64,000 nucleotides of DNA, taken from Glycine soja. Taxonomy: Eukaryota; Streptophyta; Magnoliopsida; Fabales; Fabaceae. The DNA lies in assembly GCF_004193775.1 (NCBI RefSeq), contig NC_041021.1, positions 2,242,001-2,306,000 of the forward strand, in the 5' to 3' direction. Positions 1-13,600 of the stretch are shown in pieces; positions within the stretch are counted from its first letter, which is position 1, and each line of letters starts with the position of its first letter. Both the position numbers and the translations under genes were made by a program. Below the pieces are notes generated by a model. That model saw only the letters and a program-made list of their open reading frames with translations. It made no database searches and was not told the origin of the DNA.

Positions 1-1260
1 GTTGAATAGGGTAGCACTAAGCCCAATCAACTAAGCCCAAACAACTAAGTAAAAAGCAAAACATTTTGTTTTCTCAATTGTATTGGGTTGGTGCACTGCG
101 AAAGTAGAATAGGTTAGCAGTTGGCATGGGCAAGACTTTTTGTTTTGTCTATTGTATCGGGTTGATGCACTGCACCTGTAGAATAGGTTAGCACTTGGCA
201 GTTAGCACAAGCAATGCTTTTTTGTCTATTGTATGATATAAGTTCTCAACTCTTATGTGATAGGAACTTAATTAAGCTCTTAATTAGATTGTTTGCCTAA
301 ACATGTTCATTGTGTATGAGTTGGTAACTAAGGATACGTTGTGCATATGGAAGGATGGGACAAGTAGAATAGGTTAGCACTTAGCACAAGCAATTGAGTT
401 TCAAGCAAAACATTTTGTCTATTTATCAGGTTGGTGCACTGCACTAGTATAGTAGAATAGACTAGCACTTAGCACAAGCAAAATTTTTTTTTTTGTCTAT
501 TGTTTCAGAGTCGATGCAGTGCACACATGGAATAGGTTAGCACAAAAATGTTTATTTTGTCTATTGTATCAGGTCTGTGCATTGCACGTGTAGAGTAGGT
601 TAGTATTTAGCACAAGCAAAACCTTTTTTGTCTATTGTATTGTGTCGATGCACCGCTCACTTAGATATGGTTAGCTCTTAGCACAAACAAAACTTTTTGT
701 TTTGTCAATTGTATCAGGTCGATGCACTGCACATGTAGAATTGGTTAGAGTACTTAGTAGAATTTGCTTTTGTTTTGTCTGTTTTGTTGTATTGGGTAGA
801 TGCATTGCACTTGTTGAATAGGTTAGCACTTAGCACAAGAAAATCCTTTTGTTTTGTCTATTATATCATGTTGACGCACTGCACACAGAGAATTGGTTAG
901 CTCTTAGTACAAAAAAAAAACTTGTTGTTTTGTAAATTGTATCAGGACAATGCACTGTACTTGTAGAATTGGTTAGAGCACTTAGCACAAACAAAATTTT
1001 TTGTTTTGTATATTGTATCGGGTATATGCATTGCACTTGTAGAATAGGTTATCACTTGGCAAAAGCAAAACCCTTTGTTTGTCTATTGTGTCGATGCACT
1101 GCACATATAGAATTGGTTAGCTCTTAGCACGAACAATATTTTGTCAATTGTACAAGGTTGATGCACTGTACATGTAGAATTTGTTAGAGCACTTAGCACA
1201 AGCAAAACTTCTTTTTTTGTCTATTGTTATGGGGGTTGATGTACTGCACAAGCAGCTTGG
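1..1260. repeat. Degenerate ~75-bp tandem repeat array in ZPR1 intron
   Basis: About 15 copies of a unit built around 'gaataggttagcactta', then a T-rich stretch with 'ttttgtctattgtat', then 'gatgcactgcac'. Unit starts fall near 105, 179, 365, 450, 529, 592, 662, 738, 813, 888, 963, 1040, 1107 and 1183, so most spacings are 63-79 bp. A non-repeat stretch interrupts the array at about 235-360. From about 662 on, three unit variants alternate in fixed order, giving a period near 225 bp. No coding potential is seen. The array lies upstream of the first ZPR1 exon in the window, so it is probably intronic. Confidence 0.85.
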
Positions 1261-1648
1261 AGGTGGGGCAGGGGTTGGGTTATTCTTCATTGGTGTTAAT
1301 GGGTGGCCTTGTGCATGGGAGTAGAGTTATATCATATATGTGTCAAGTTCAACTTATTGAAGAAATAATCATTTACTTTTGTTAGTTTACTAAAAGAATA
1401 TTTAGGAAAAAGGAGCAATTATTTCACGGAACTAATCTATTTCCAAGCAACACTATCACTTGGCTTATTGAGTAATGAATATTTACACTTTTTTTGTGTG
1501 TTTCATCTTTTGTGTTGTTCTATCCATGGCCATGTTAAAAATCAATGAAACAAATAATTTTGTGCGGTTCAATTATTTATTACTTGGCTAACAAGTCAAA
1601 TGCACCTTAAACTTATCATCTGACATCAATTTCTTTCATGTTTGTCAG

Positions 1649-4600
1649 GGGACTTCAAGATTTTTATTGACTTTAATTCCTAACTTTAGAAAGGTATGCT
1701 TTATCTGTCGTTCTATTTCCTCTTGAGATTGACATGTGGTTACTAATTTTCATCAGTAGGTATTGGGATATATCATATATGTATGTTAAATTTCATCTTT
1801 ATTTCTACCTCTCCTTATGCTTATGTTTCATTCATTCCCTCCCCTTAAGGGTGTGTTTGATCTAGAGGAGAGAAATAGAAGATAAATTTTTGAATTAAAT
1901 TAGAGTATAAGAGGTGTGGGTGGGTCCTATGGAATAAAGTACAACATTTCTTTGGTATGTTATTTCTCTCCTTCATACCAAACACAATCTAAGTTATGTG
2001 TTAGTACTTAAATTAAAATGGATTAGCACTATTCACAAATTAGATGATGGATCTTATAACAGTGTTTTACTGTAATGTTGCGTTTTGTGAATGACCACAC
2101 AACCTTTATTTATAATGAGTAAATATGATCAATATTGATTACATAGGGTCAATCTAATATATCTAATCATAATAACAAAATATGTAATCATAACACTCCC
2201 CCTCAAGCTTGAGCATATGGTCGAGCTTGTTACAAAATTGGTCAACCCGATGGAAACTAAAGGTGATTCGAGTCATGTGATTGCGATAGATAAACATGGC
2301 TTTGCGGCAGCTAACGAAGGCCCACAGTGATGATGAATACAATGTGACGCTTGTCAGAGATGCATCACGTATTGTGTGGGTGAACTTCATGTGCTAGGGC
2401 CTTGTGTGAGGCCTTGTGCAGCGGTGTTTTGAGTTGGCTGTGCATGTGGATGATGTGGCAGTCTTTGGTGATGGCGATGGGTACTGTTCACCCATGAAAA
2501 AAGCAACAAGATCCATCGCGGATGCCTTGAGGTGGAGGGAGAGAAGATCAATGTGACGCTGGCGGCAATGCGTCATGCATCCCGTGCATGAACTTAACGT
2601 GCCAGGACCCTTCATGGGGTTGCATGTGACGTTGTTTGAGTTGGCTGCGCACGTGGAAAGTGTGACAGTCATATGCGATGGGCGACAATGGTCAAAGGTA
2701 TGCTACAGCGAAAAGTCATTGGAAAAGGAGAAAGGGTGCTGGAAGACGGGCAGCGAGCAGAATGGTCCACCACGGACACTAGGTCCCTGGTGGAGAACCA
2801 CTTTCGTTCTGTCAAGCATAACGTAGCTCTAATACCATATAACAGTGTTCTATTGTAATATTGTGTTTTGTGTATGACCACGTAACCTTTATTTATAACG
2901 AGTAAATATGATCAATATTGATTACATAGGATCACTCTAATGAGTAATAATGACTAAATCACTAATTACTATCTAATCATAATAACAGAATATGTAATCT
3001 TAACAGATCTGATCACATATTGTTATTTTTAAGTGCTGTTTCTTATGTCTGCCCATTAGTTTTCTAGAAATATAACCCATTGCCACATTTACCTTTCCTG
3101 CAGATTTTGTTGTCAGCTTTTGAATGTCCACACTGTGGTGAGAGGTAAACATCCCTTTAGTCTATGCCCTCCTCTTAAAACTGTGCAATGAACATAAGTG
3201 GTCCCTTTGATCTTCCTTGGAAGCTAATATTTTTGTTTTCTAAATTATTGTTTTGATCTGTTAGGAACAATGAAGTACAGTTTGCTGGTGAAATTCAACC
3301 ACGTGGTTGTTGTTACTCTTTGGAGATCCCATCATGCGAACAAAAGGTTTGTGTTGATTCAAATTTCAACTACCCTCCCAAAAGAAAAAAAGAATTATCG
3401 TTATTTATAATATATGAATTAAAACATGGTGTAGTAATGACTTGAATGGAGGTGCTCAAGTGTGGTCCAGGTATTTTTGTTCAAGAACTATGTTAAAAAC
3501 TTTGTTGGAAAACAGCATTAATTATTAACATCCTAGCCTGCCTTAAATTGAGACCTCATGCACCTTCATTGTGATGTGAGGGGGTGGGTGTAGTCCCAGT
3601 TGACCAGAGATAAGGCTTAAGTAGTGCTTATAAAGCTTGGATTCATTGTTGGGGCCACCTACATTGGGACTCTAGGCCGATAGCCCTAGGCGGGAGGGGG
3701 GGGGGGGGGCGGGGTTGTTGGAATGCTGCATTAATTATGGACACCCGTGACCCACCATAATTTGCGGCCTCATGCACCTTCGTTGTTATTGGTGTGAAGG
3801 GGTGGGTATGGTTCCACATTGACTCGACGGCTTAAGTAGTGCCTTATAAAGCTTGGGCAATTCTCTCCTTACAAGCTAGTTTTGTGTGGTTGAGTTAGGC
3901 CCTAAGCCCAAATTCTAAGAAAAAGTTAAACAACACAACATTCTTATCAGCAAAAAAAAAAAAAGAACAAGAGTTTCTTTGTCGCACATTTCTGATATAC
4001 TATTTGGATATTATAACTTGCTTTAAGTATAATTTTTCAATTTAAGTTTGTTTTAATACTGAGTTAGAGGTTATTTTCTTAATTTATGGTATATTTATGC
4101 ATATGCATATTACATATAAGTATAATTTTTGCATTTTAGGTGAAAAATAGGATCTTACAATCTTAGTTATGATCTTCGAGTTACGAGTTTTCAAGCCCTG
4201 CCAGATCCTAGGTAGAATGTCGAGTTGAACATCGTAAAAGACATTTGTCTTAAAGGGGTAATGATGTAAAACGATTTGAAGTAAGATGGCATACAATGAT
4301 ACAAATGTGTGGCAAAACTTAAATCACGTGAAACTTTGTAAGAACTGCAATGCTGAGGCAGAATACAGCTGGATTCTTCAGTCTTCATCCATTCTCAGAT
4401 GGCCAAAATTTTAAGTAAGAAAGACATGGAATATCTTGGGATAGTAACATGAGAAATGCTAGGAATACACTGTTTTATTAATTGAAATTTATTGAAAATG
4501 ACAAAAAGTTGTGGGTCCCACATCATATTTAATGTTTCTCTCTCCTGATTTTGTAGTTTTCAATAAATTTTAACCATTCTAAGGTTGTGTTTGGAGGAGT

Positions 4601-7600
4601 GTGTTAGAGTATGGCACTCCTCTAATAACATTTGTTCAAATTGTAAAAGAACTTTCTAGATTTTTTTTTTAAATCAACAAAAGTAATATTGTATTATGTA
4701 TGAATCAGTACAAGTTGTACTGTGAAAATTTCACCTGGGTGCCAAATTGAGCAGAAATATGGTGCCCTAATACAAGTTATTCATCATTAATTAAAAAGCA
4801 TATTTCTGACTGTAAACCTGGCTCACTGTTACAGACACTTATAAAAATATCCTTCCCTAATCCCAAAAAGCCTCCCTCATATTACTGCCAGGTCTGACCT
4901 CTGCTGCCATTATCCCTTCCTAACACGTGATGGAGGAAGTGCTATCTCGGGTTTTGTGGTAATGCACCTGAAATATTTGTCCATGATTATGATTCCCACC
5001 AAAGCGGTAAAATTTTGTTGCAGTTAAAAAAAATGTGTGCTGCATCCTCTTCTTGATTTGTGCAGAATGGGCAGGTTGGATCATATATTTCCACATTTCT
5101 CCTATGCAGGTTTACTCTAGTTGGCAGTCTATCCTTGATTAGCCTCCACATGAAGAAAGAAACTTTACTAGGGACCTTTACCTTCCATAGCGCATTAAAA
5201 GCACCATCCTGATTTTCATCAGTTTGGTCTTTCATCAGCATCTTATATACACTCCACACTGTATATGCAGCAGATGCATCTTCCCTCCATATCCATTTAT
5301 CTTGTTGATCTGGATGAATGTTGATACCATCTAATTTTTCCAAGAACTTTGCAGCTATGTCTATCTCACCATCAAACAGTTGTCGTCCCCATTGAAAATC
5401 CCATTCCCACCCTTCAGCTGTGAAACTTCCATCTGCTGTATAACATTTTGTTGTTGATAGGACATAGAAAACAGTGTAGGGTACTTCAGCTTAAGTGACA
5501 CTCTATCCTCCTTCCATCCATCCTCCAAGAATTTAACCTTTTCTCCACATACCACTGACCATCCTTTTTATCGCTTTATCTAACCAGCTGTCGTCTACAC
5601 CGGAATGAGCTATGCGATTGACATCCTTCCACCATGCTGATTCACTGCTGCCCCTACTTTCCCCCTCACAGTCCGCCATTTGCCATATTTTGACATTAGT
5701 ATCTTAGCCCAGAATTCTCCTTCCATCTCCACTTTCCAGAAGTGCATAATTAAACTTTCTTATGTCCTTGAGTCCCATATCCCCTTTCTCTTTTGGTAGG
5801 CACACTAGTGCTTCATGTCACCACCCCACAAAAACCGCCTTTGAATCCACACCAGCTTGTCTAGGACCTTTTGGGTACTTGAAAAAAGAGAAGAAATATA
5901 TAGGGATAGAATTTAAAACAGATGTTATGAGAGTGACCCTTCCCTGAATGAAAGTAGCTTTTGTTTTCATTTTGCAAACTTTTTCTCACATTTCTTGACA
6001 ATAGGATCCCAGACGTCACTACAACTTGGGTTTACCCCAATTGGGATACCCAGGTACAAAAAAGGTATGGCTAATAGGCTGCAGTTTAAGTACCTGGCAG
6101 CCTCCTTCCACCTCGCTGACGTCCCAATTGCTCCAAAATTACTCTTTGAAAAATTAATTTTGAGGCCTGAGACAAGTTCAAAGCTTCTCAAGATTGTCTT
6201 GATCGCTTTGACATTTTCCATGGATGTTGTCCCAAAGAAAATTGTATCATTCGTGTATTGTAAGATACTAACTTCTACCTCATTTCTTCCCACTGGATAG
6301 CCTTGAAACACATTTTTCTCCGTTGCTTCTCTCATTAATCCATTGAGTCCCTCGACGACAACATTGAATAAAAGGGGAGCTAGTGGGTCCCCTTGTCTTA
6401 GGTCTTTTTGTGGAATAAACTCGCCGAGGGGCTACCATTCACCAATACAGAGACAAAAGCGGATTTTAGGCAGCCCTCAATCCATGATATCCGTCTTTTG
6501 CAGAATCCCATCCTCCTTAACATGTACAACAAGAAATCCCATGATACTGAATCGTATGCCTTTTCATAATCTACTTTAAACACCAAGCAAGGCTTTTTTA
6601 CTTCTCTTTGCTTCATGGATTACTTCGTTTGCAATGAGAATGTTGTGTAACATATGTTTGCCCTCGATGAATGCTATTTGTCTCTCATCTATCAACATTG
6701 ACAACACCTTCTTCATCCTTCTCGCTAGTACCTTTGCAACTATTTTATATATGCTACCTATTAAAGAAATAGGCCTATATTCATTTAGGTTTTGCGGATC
6801 GCTGACCTTAGGAATGAGGCATTACACCCTTTCGGGAATTTTTCGTGGACAAAAAATTCATCCATGAATCGGAGCACATCCGACTTTATAAATTCCCAAA
6901 ACTCCTTAACAAATTCAAAATTCACTCCATCCGGTCCAGGGGTCTCGTCGCTCCCGCATTCCCACACAACAACCTTTATTTCTGTTTCATTGAATGGCTC
7001 CGACATTCTGGATTTCTGCTGTTGTCCAATAGCTTTAAATCTGACCCCATCTAGTTTGGGCCTCACCCAATCTTCCTCCTGAAATCTGTTCTCGATATAC
7101 AAACATATTTCCTCCTTCACCCTTTTGGGTTCATCAATCCAAAGTCCATTGACAAACACACCTCTCAAAGTGTTGAATCTTCGATTTGAATTTACCAACA
7201 TGTGGAAAAACTTGGAGTCACAATCCCCTTCTTTGATCCATTTTGCCCTTGCCTTCTGCCTTAATAGTGACTAATGAGATAGAGCTGATGCCCACAACTC
7301 CTCCTACAGCTTTTTTCGAGTCAGCACTTCATTTTCAGATAGCTGTCTTTCGTCTCCTTCAGTTTCAAGCTTGTTTAAATCCTTCTCGATGCTTACAATC
7401 TTTTGATGTGAGTCTCCAAATTGTTCCTCATTCCATACTTTCACCCTTGCCTTAGCTCCTTTTATTTTTTTTAAGCACAAATACATGATTATCTGTCCAA
7501 GATTGTTGAACCACCCTTCGGAATGATTTGTCATGGAACCAACAATTCAAAATCCGGAAAGGTCGCGGTCCTTAATCAATATTTTCAGATTTCAGTAGGA

Positions 7601-10600
7601 TTGGGCAAAGATCAGAGAAGTTTCTTTCCAATATGAACTGTGTAGTTCCTTGCCATTTGCAAACCATTCTACCAAGACGAGGATTCTATCCAGTCTGCTC
7701 TTTGCTGTCCCATTTGACTTGTACCATGTAAATTTTCTCTCCACACAAGGTACAATCCACCTGAAGATCACTGATCCATTCGTTGAATTCCTCCACATTT
7801 CTTTCATTTTCGCCTCTTTGACTCAGTCCTACTCTCTCAGCTGGGCTTCTGATACTATTAAAATCTCTAAGTATGCACCACATCATTCCTGGGCTTAATT
7901 CTCTCAATTGTCTTATATGCACCCACAAATTTCTCTTCTAAGCCTTGTCGCATGGCGAGTATATGTTGACTATAAACATCTTCTGCCCATCAGGAACCCA
8001 TATGCCTTCTAAGTGAATAAATCTTTGTCCAGTTATCTACTTTCCAATTTGAATGATTTTTCATCCCATAAGTAGAGTAAGCCCCCTGCTCTATTACATG
8101 CTGGTTGCATCTCCCACCTTACCTTTGCACACAGTGCCTGACGAGTGAGTTTATCTATTTGTTCCTTCTTAGTCTCCTGTAGACACTACATATTAACTCT
8201 CTCCTTCTTAGTCTCCTGACGAGTGATTTTTTTGAGAGCCCAAGTTTGGACCCATCTGTTAGGCCTCGGTCCTCTTGTTTTTTGCACCTTCTGGTTCTTG
8301 AGTGCACCTTCTTCAACTGTGATATTCCATTTTGTTCGCAGTTTATGTTTTCTTCTGCCCCTTCAATTTTCCATCAAGGTTGTTTTTTGGAAGGCCCATT
8401 AAGGGTCCATTTCCCTCTGATTTTTGTGCACCTTCCCGTGACTCTGGAGCACTTGATTCAAATTTTTCTGGCAGTAGTGGGCCCCCCTCATGCCCATTGT
8501 CTTTTCTGCACTTTATCCCTTGCAGCTTAACGTTCTCTTTCCTTTCTCCTCCACTTGTCTTTTCTCTACCAACCCTTTACTGCTATTATCCTCGGGTTCT
8601 TCTTGGTGGAAAAGGGTATGCTTTGCTTCACCTAATATCCTTTCAGTCTCTTTTTGATGAATAACATTGTTATTTTCTGCAACTAGTATCCGTTCTGCCT
8701 CTTTTTGTTCATTTTTGGCCTCCTTGTCGTAAGTTTGGTCAGCTTCCTTCTGTCTAATGGTACGTCAGCTTCCTTCTGTCTAATGGTACACTGTGATGTG
8801 ACAATTTTCTGTGCTCGCGGCGGTATCCTCCAATTGGTCTTGTGGATCATGCAGATCCTGTTGTTCTTTGGTCTGTTGCCCATTCGACACCTCTGGGCAC
8901 TGGTTGCTGCCGCATGATATCAGAAATATCTTCTTCGACAGCCTCTCCATTTTCGATAGACTCTCGTCTGAGGTTATTTTCTCCGATATTTGCACCTATT
9001 GGGATTATAGCAAGTTTCCTCAACCATGTACACTAAGTATTCTACCCAATTGATCCATGCGGATATATTATGTTGAATTTGCAGTTGTCGTGGTGTCTCG
9101 ACTAGGACCTGCGCCCTATCCAACCTCTGTAATCCTTCCACTTCATCATCACCTCCACCACTTCTCCTACCACAGATACGATCTGTTTAATGTGTTCCAA
9201 ATCCCACGCATGTAAAGGTATTCCCCAGCGCAACAACCAGTCCAGGCGATACCCCGTTCTGATTTGAGGGTTTCATTTTTCCTGCGAGTAAAATACTGAC
9301 AAAGCTTGTTCATTTGCTACCGTAATCATTTGTTTGGCTTTGTCCTCTGTGAGTCCCAGAGGAAGTATCATGCCATCTCCTATATATTTTGGTGTGATGT
9401 CTTTGCCCCCATACCACATGAAATCGTCTTCCACTCTATTGAACATCGCAAGATTCTTCGGTCTTCCCACCCATGTGTTGCTTAGCCATGTCTTCTCTTC
9501 CACAGGTATGTTCAATGGTATTGATGAACAAGAGATTGTTCCTCCTGTTGAGCTCAGGTTTGGGGTATTCCCCAGCGCAACAACCAGTCCAGGCGATACC
9601 CCGTTCTGATTTGAGGGTTTCATTTTTCCTGCGAGTAAAATACTGACAAAGCTTGTTCATTTGCTACCGTAATCATTTGTTTGGCTCTGTCCTCTGTGAG
9701 TCCCAGAGGAAGTATCATGTCATCTCCTATATATTTTGGCATGATGTCTTTGCCCCCATACCACACGAAATCGTCTTCCACTCTATTGAACATCGCAAGA
9801 TTCTTCGGTCTTCCCACCCATGTGTTGCTTAGCCATGTCTTCTCTTCCACAGGTATGTTCAATGGTACTGATGAACAAGAGATTGTTCCTCCTGTTGTGC
9901 TCAGGTTTGGGGTATTTCTTCCTCGTCCCGTTTTTCTGCTTTCGGTCATCAGCATTGTCGCATACGAGGTTATCTCTTTCGTTTTGTTGAAACTTTTGTC
10001 TCACTGCACCTTCAACGCTACTTTTGCCTTTGTCGTCCTCGTTCACCTTACCAGAAGTTCTCTCCGCCCTTTGCATGTCGTTCCAGTTGGCATCTCCCTG
10101 TTTTGTCCTCATCCTTCATGCTTTGCTATATTTACGTGCATTTTCAATCCCCCTACTACCAGGTTATCTAGTTTTCTTTCAAGCCAGCTGACATCTTTGA
10201 CCCCTCTGTATCTTACAAAGCAGTATCTCTCCCCCCTTCTGTTGTGATTTCTTGCGATAAAGACTTCTCGCACGTCCCCCCATTTTTTAAATTCATGCCA
10301 CTGCTCTGTTTCATTCATCTCCTGAGGAAATCTGGTGAAATAGAAGGAATGAACATCAGCTGCATCCCTCCAGTTCGTTCATCTCTTTTCAGTCTTTTGA
10401 CCATACCCATTTTTGACGTGGTTACAACGGGATCCTACTCTCACCCACTCTCTATTTCTCTCACAACCCCCCCCCCCCCCGCGTCTGTTTCTCTCTCATC
10501 TCTAATTGAATACTAGTTGATATTGATAAGAACATTCTAGATTGGCATTATGATGAACTTTTTCCCTTTTTAAAATGGGGTCTCACTTTATTTGGTCAGC

Positions 10601-13600
10601 ATCCCACCTCCTTCCTCACTGCTTGCTCATTTGTCAGTTTTAGCATCTTAGGTTGTCATTGTTGTTTGCAATTGAAAACGCACTGCAACTGACATGGTTG
10701 GTTTTTTGTGTGCATTTTACTGAATCAAGTATGATAAGCATCTCAGTGGTGGAAACTGGAAAGAATGTTGCTATCCTATTTCAATTTTTCTCCCCCTTTT
10801 TCTTTCCATGCAAGGAAATAGTCAAACTGGGATTATAAATGGCTAGAAGGCTTTTTCAGAAACAAATAATATATGCATGTTTGTCATACAAAATAGGGAA
10901 AGAAATAAAGTTAATTGCCCATGGTGAAACATTAATGAATACCATGGCCAAACTTAGAAAAGTCTGGAAACTAAATTTAACAAACTATTTTGACATTGGT
11001 GTTATTACATGAAACAGAACCTCCAGGAAATAGCCTTATTGAATATCAGTCTAATTCCTGTATCGTCAATGTATGCTTTTTTGGGATTCTCCTATTCCAG
11101 TTATTTGTTATTTTGATTTGCAAGCATGTTTTTTTGTTAACTATTCTGATAATTTGTTTATAAGAGTGTCTTGTTGATCAGTTTTATGAATGCAGATGCT
11201 AAATCGACAAGTGGTAAAAGCTGAATCTGCTACCATTAAGGTACTCAAATTTGTTTTGTTTATTTTTTTCTCTACATTTATTTTAACTCGTTTACTCTTT
11301 TTCCTATTTTGACAGCCATGTAAGGGTAACGAAAACCCTTTAGTTCATTGACACCCTGGTTCTTGTCTCTTTTAAGTCAAGGGCTAAGCTAGATAGATAG
11401 ATAGATGGTTTGCATTGTTTTTTTTTTTTAATGAATGAAGCACTTTAAGAGTCATCTCTATTGATTCTAAAATTGAGTGACTATTGTGGTTCTATTAATG
11501 AAAATTTTAAGTGTAATGTGTAATAAATTCAAAAGGCACCTTGCTTATATGTATGATTTTGCAGATACCAGAACTGGATTTTGAGATTCCACCAGAAGCT
11601 CAACGTGGTAGTCTGTCAACGGTACTTCTGATACATATTTCAATTTACTTTGTTCTTTTCTCATTCCTAGCATTGACTGGTTTTGCTTGGTCAATTTTAT
11701 TTTTTTCCCGGGTAGGGCAGGGGTTTACCTGTTTTTGCATTTGTCAGTGCAAATCTCTTCTAGACACTGCATTTGTTTTTGTCACACACAGCGGACTATT
11801 TAAAATCTGGTGAATAAACACACCAATGTGTCCTTTTTTTTATTTGATCAAAACGTTTGTTTAAAAATAAGATTGTTATCTTTCTAGTCTATTAGTTTTT
11901 GTTTGTATGATTTTGGCACTTTCTGTATGCACCCGTTATTTAGTAGCAAGGATGATGCCCATACATGTATACTAGAAATGTAAGTTGTGGGTGTCGGAGC
12001 TCTAACAGTATTTTATGAAAATTCATGAACATTGAACAGTTAAACATTTGTAGTCAAATGATTCAACAATATCATTTTTGTGTTATTATAGGTGGAAGGG
12101 ATACTTATGAGAGCAGCTGATGAACTTCAGGCTCTTCAAGAGGAACGCAAAGTACTATTTGTTTCTGCTTTATATTGTTATTTGATATATAAGTTTCTCT
12201 TTTAATAATTTTTAATGTTATGCTTTTTACCTTCTAGAAAGTTGCTCCAGAGACAGCTGAGGCAATTGATCAGTTCCTGGTGAAACTGCGAGCCTGTGCA
12301 AAAGGAGAATCAGCCTTCACATTTATTCTTGATGATCCTGCTGGAAACAGCTTCATTGAAAACCCGTAAGAGATCATACCTCTTTTTTCTTTTTATAATA
12401 AATAATAAGAGTAGTTTTATTAGAGAAGAGATTATAAAAATAGAGGGTAAGATATCCTCATATAAGTAAATGACAAAAAAAAAAGAAAATTTTCATCTTG
12501 GTAGAGCTCACTGACTGATTTGCTTACAAGTTGACAATTTTCGGGATAAAATAGTGTTTATTTCACAAGTGTGGGTTGAAATATGTGTAAAAATAAAACT
12601 TAACAGTTTGTTAAATGTAAAGAAGTTGAGGGTTTTAATTTTGTACGGGCCACCCAAGAGACCAAAATCTGAGGCTCTACTAACAGCACTCGGGGGGACT
12701 CCATCTAATAGGCTGCCTTTTCCTTTCTCAAGTTTTATTACATCACATCATATTGTTGGATCCCCTGCATGCACTAGTGTCCCCATCTAACAAATAGCCT
12801 TTTTCTCCCTGAGTACGTAACCAGGTGAAAGATGCTACTGTAAGATTCTATCATGGATCCCCCACCCCCAATATAAGTGGTAAAAATAATTCGTGGTTAG
12901 TAACAAATCTGTTTCAAATGGTCAAATTCTCAATCTCATACATTTTAATCTCAGCTTCTCATAACAATTTTATTTAATGTATTCAAAATAATTGCTTTTT
13001 TCATAGTTCATAGATATAATCATGCCATTAAATAACTAGAAAAAAAAGCAGGAATCTGAGTGATTAAATAAAATATAAAATCCATATTTCTCCATGCATA
13101 AGATATTAAATGGTGATAATGTAACAAAATAAATTAAAGTAATAATCATAAAAATAATAAAAGCATGCCATCGTGATCAATATTCACTTATAACTAGTAA
13201 GATCCAACTAAAATTACTTCCAAGGAGAGCAGGCGATGTAGGCCCTGCCATTTTAGGCTTGCAAAATTTATCCCAATTAACAAGATAATTTCTCTTGGTA
13301 ACCCCCATTTCTGACTAAAGAAAGAGTCTCTTAATTTTCTCCATTCTGTCTGTAACTTAACAAGAGAATGAAGAGACATGTGATTGAAGTGATGCTGTAC
13401 AAATGAGATTTGATTTGGAGTAATGTACCCTTCTAGAAGAGAATAAAAGCCAGTTTCATATTGCATCATACATACTATCATAGAAAGAATAGGGAACTTG
13501 ATTATTTTGAAATATGTTCTTTTAAGTGTATTTTGGTGGCTTAATGGATTGTTGTATTGAATTGATGCAAAACAAATCATTCTATAATATTTCTTATAAC

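Larger units (their letters stand above)
4661..10527 (-). mobile_element. Full-length but degenerate LINE (non-LTR) retrotransposon in ZPR1 intron
   Basis: On the minus strand the element runs from 10527 to a poly(A) tail (T10 at 4661-4670 on +). It is flanked by a 14-bp target duplication with one mismatch. ORF1 carries an RRM/zinc-knuckle-type nucleic-acid-binding region. ORF2 carries an AP-type endonuclease, a reverse transcriptase and a C-terminal zf-RVT module, in plant L1 order. Its 5' leader contains a G14 run (C14 at 10467-10480 on +). Both reading frames have multiple frameshifts, and a 347-bp tandem duplication lies in the ORF1 region. It is antisense to ZPR1, which probably helps the intron tolerate it. 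Confidence 0.92.

Noticed and set aside
1..1260. Possible CRISPR-like array
   Set aside because: The repeats are degenerate, contiguous 75-bp satellite units in plant nuclear DNA, with no unique spacers and no cas genes.
2575..2858. Open frames in the TRIM interior
   Set aside because: Short, overlapping on both strands, no domain; explained by the GC-rich duplicated interior of a non-coding element.
8246..8664. Plus-strand open frames of 94 and 110 codons
   Set aside because: Shadows within the antisense LINE with no domain; composition is that of reverse-complemented coding sequence.
9681..10247. 188-codon plus-strand open frame
   Set aside because: It is the opposite strand of the LINE ORF1 region and spans the 347-bp duplication. 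It shows no domain of its own.
13194..13580. 128-codon minus-strand open frame in a ZPR1 intron
   Set aside because: No recognisable domain, low-complexity start, antisense inside an intron, no neighbouring supporting exon. Most likely chance.
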